DNA of 7,979 nucleotides from JAIBJP01 sp035639875. Lineage in GTDB: Bacteria > Actinomycetota > Thermoleophilia > Gaiellales > Gaiellaceae. Numbering within the stretch: the first letter of the stretch is position 1; each line of letters opens with the position of its first letter. Below are positions 6,134 to 7,979 of this stretch, piece after piece. The notes beneath the pieces are model-generated. The model saw only the letters and a program-made list of their open reading frames with translations. It did not search any database and was not told the DNA's origin. Both the position numbers and the translations under genes were made by a program. The stretch spans positions 1 to 7,979 of the forward strand of contig DASQXE010000190.1 in NCBI GenBank assembly GCA_035639875.1, given 5' to 3'.

Positions 6134-7041
6134 GCGTCGTCGAGCTCGAAGCCCGTGACGTCGCCATCGAGACCCCGTCGATGGGGCTTTGGAGCGACGC
6201 GTGGTTTCGGCTCCGCCGGAATCCGGCCGCGATCGTCGGCTTCTGCGTCATCGTCGTCCTCGTTATCGTCGCGATCTTCGCCCCGCTTCTGGCGCCGTTC
6301 GGCCCACGCGACCAGAACCTTTCGCTCCTGCGTCAGGGTTGCTGTCCGGGGCTGTCACATGACCACCTGTTCGGCGTCGACGAGCTCGGCCGCGACGAGC
6401 TCTCGCGGATCATCTTCGGAGCCCGCTTCTCGCTTCTGATCGGCGTCGTCTCGGTCTCCGTCGGGTTCTTCTTCGGGAGCATTCTCGGCGCCATCTCCGG
6501 CTTCTTCGGCGGCTGGATCGACACGGCGATCATGCGCCTCGTCGACATCTGGCTCACCATCCCAGGTTTTCTAATGGCAATCGGGATCGTGGCTGTCCTC
6601 GGCCCCGGCCTGACCCAGATCATGATCGCGATCGGCGTCATCAACGTCCCGCTCTTCGCGCGCCTCTTGCGCGGTTCCGTGCTCGCTCAGCGGGAGAACG
6701 ACTTCGTCCTGGCCGCGCGCTCCGTCGGCGTGCCGAAACGCTCGATCCTCGCGGCGCACATCCTCCCGAACGCGATCTCACCTGTGATCGTGCAGGGGAC
6801 GCTCGCGCTTGCCACCGCGATCATCGACGCCGCCGGCCTCGGCTTCCTCGGCCTCGGCCCGCAGGATCCTTCGACTCCGGAGTGGGGAACGATGTTGACC
6901 AACACCGTGCGATTCCTCCAGACTGCCCCGCATCTGGCCATCATTCCGGGGCTCGCGATCGTGATCACCGCCATCAGCATCAACCTCATCGGCGACGGCC
7001 TTCGGGAAGCCCTGGACCCGAAACTCCGGGGCCGTGGCTAG
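6130..7041 (+). CDS. ABC importer permease, DppC/OppC-like
   Basis: This is the second channel subunit, 303 residues. The amphipathic N-terminus contains WFRLRRNPAAIVGF (25-38), typical of the family's entry to the first span (about 33-55). The hallmark HLFGVDELGRDELSRIIFGA (79-98) and ARFSL follow. Spans lie at about 101-125, 143-160, 163-180, 218-240 and 266-290. The EAA loop is DFVLAARSVGVPKRSILAAH (191-210), then ILPN, with EWGTML (251-256) later. The frame stays open upstream as far as about 5323, but the true start is ATG 6130: it gives the normal DppC length and overlaps the DppB stop by 4 bases (ATGA), indicating translational coupling. No strong ribosome site precedes it. A Cys-Cys pair (71-72) in the periplasmic segment is a small oddity. 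Confidence 0.95.
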   Translation: MSVVELEARDVAIETPSMGLWSDAWFRLRRNPAAIVGFCVIVVLVIVAIFAPLLAPFGPRDQNLSLLRQGCCPGLSHDHLFGVDELGRDELSRIIFGARFSLLIGVVSVSVGFFFGSILGAISGFFGGWIDTAIMRLVDIWLTIPGFLMAIGIVAVLGPGLTQIMIAIGVINVPLFARLLRGSVLAQRENDFVLAARSVGVPKRSILAAHILPNAISPVIVQGTLALATAIIDAAGLGFLGLGPQDPSTPEWGTMLTNTVRFLQTAPHLAIIPGLAIVITAISINLIGDGLREALDPKLRGRG

Positions 7042-7979
7042 ACCCGACCCCCTTCTCTCAGTCGAAGACCTGCGCGTCCAGTTCTGGACCCGGCGGGGCA
7101 CCGTCTACGCGGTCAACGGGATCTCGTTCGACATCGCGCCGGGCGAGACGCTCGGCATCGTCGGGGAGTCCGGCTGCGGCAAGAGCGTCACGTCGCTCGC
7201 GCTGCTCGGGATCCTTCCCCGTGCCGGCCGCGTCACGAGCGGGACGGCGATGTTCGGCGAGCGCGACCTGCTGAAGCTCTCGGACGACAAGCTGCGCCGC
7301 ATCCGCGGCCGCGAGATCGCGATGATCTTCCAGGACCCGATGACGAGCCTGAATCCGGTGCTCACCGTCGGACGCCAGATCCGCGAGGCGCTCGAGACCC
7401 ATTTCGACATGGACAAGCGGGCAGCCGAGCGCCGCGCCGCTGAGCTCCTCGACCAAGTCGGGATCCCGAGCGCGAAACAGCGGATCAAGGACTACCCGCA
7501 CCAGTTCTCTGGCGGGATGCGTCAGCGAGCGATGATCGCGATGGCGCTCGCGTGCGAGCCCAAGCTACTGATCGCGGACGAGCCGACGACGGCGCTCGAC
7601 GTGACGATTCAGGCGCAGATCCTCAACGTCCTGCGCAAGCTCGTCGCAGAGCGCGGCACCGCGCTCATCCTCATCACCCACGACCTCGGCGTCGTCGCCG
7701 GCATGTGCGAGCGCGTGAACGTGATGTACGCCGGGATGTTCATGGAGACGGGCAACGCCGAGCAGCTCTTCGCGCGGCCGCGACACCCGTACACGCTCGG
7801 CCTGTTGCAGTCGATCCCGCGCCTCGACGCAACGCGGAAAGAGCGCCTGCACCCGATCCACGGTGCCCCGCGGGACATGCTCCGGCCGCCGAGCGCCTGC
7901 CCGTTCCAGCCTCGCTGCCGCTTCGAGGTCGAGCAGTCGAGCCTAGAAGTGCCGCCGCTCAAGGAGATCGAGCCGGGCC
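7034..7979 (+). CDS. ABC importer ATPase, DppD/OppD-like, 3' end cut by window edge
   Basis: This cytoplasmic ATPase powers the importer, usually as a heterodimer with a DppF-like partner expected just downstream. The visible 315 residues start MARPDPLLSVEDLRVQF from GTG 7034, overlapping the DppC stop by 8 bases. All nucleotide-binding motifs are intact: Walker A GESGCGKS (44-51), Q-loop Gln100 in MIFQDPMTSLNPV, signature FSGGMRQR (158-165), Walker B LLIADEP (178-184) with catalytic Glu183, D-loop and switch His216 in ITHDLG. The C-terminal oligopeptide-transporter extension is present: RHPYTLGLLQSIPRL (250-264), then ACPFQPRC (288-295). In many relatives two further Cys complete an iron-sulfur site; the residue 7 after C295, where the third is usual, is Ser302 here. 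The frame is open at the last base, so about 10-30 residues may be missing. Confidence 0.95.
   Translation, partial: MARPDPLLSVEDLRVQFWTRRGTVYAVNGISFDIAPGETLGIVGESGCGKSVTSLALLGILPRAGRVTSGTAMFGERDLLKLSDDKLRRIRGREIAMIFQDPMTSLNPVLTVGRQIREALETHFDMDKRAAERRAAELLDQVGIPSAKQRIKDYPHQFSGGMRQRAMIAMALACEPKLLIADEPTTALDVTIQAQILNVLRKLVAERGTALILITHDLGVVAGMCERVNVMYAGMFMETGNAEQLFARPRHPYTLGLLQSIPRLDATRKERLHPIHGAPRDMLRPPSACPFQPRCRFEVEQSSLEVPPLKEIEPG

Overview
The window looks like chromosomal DNA from a high-GC actinobacterium. GC-rich third codon positions, several GTG starts, a lipoprotein with a short AAGC lipobox followed by a glycine run, and a multi-membrane-span GGDEF protein with an LTDPLTGLGNHR entry motif are all reminiscent of Thermoleophilia (Gaiellales/Solirubrobacterales). 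That placement is an inference from style, not a phylogenetic result.

Layout: 1-1277 (minus) is a membrane-anchored diguanylate cyclase whose C-terminus runs off the left edge. After a 137-base gap with several small hairpins comes a two-gene minus-strand unit, read from 3240 down to 1415: a creatininase-family metal-dependent amidohydrolase, then a C45-family Ntn hydrolase/acyltransferase, overlapping by 4 bases. Diverging from it at 3352 is a plus-strand peptide-type ABC importer operon: a lipoprotein binding protein, two permeases (DppB- and DppC-like) and an ATPase (DppD-like) that is cut by the right edge. A second ATPase (DppF-like) would be expected just outside. No gap is longer than 140 bases, and I saw no tRNA, rRNA, CRISPR array, insertion sequence or phage gene.

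How the genes may work together: the importer would bring in a short peptide or another amide-containing compound, and the two cytoplasmic amide-bond hydrolases encoded divergently could process it. The substrate cannot be read from the sequence. The 111-base divergent intergenic region holds a 12-bp-arm imperfect palindrome (3257-3284) that overlaps the -35 of the predicted importer promoter and lies directly upstream of the hydrolase operon. It is a good candidate for a shared operator.

The most striking non-coding structure is an 18-bp stem (16 Watson-Crick pairs, 2 G-U pairs) at 5106-5157 in the binding protein/permease junction. It places the start codon of the first permease inside the apical loop. 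This could set the high binding-protein to low permease ratio typical of such operons.
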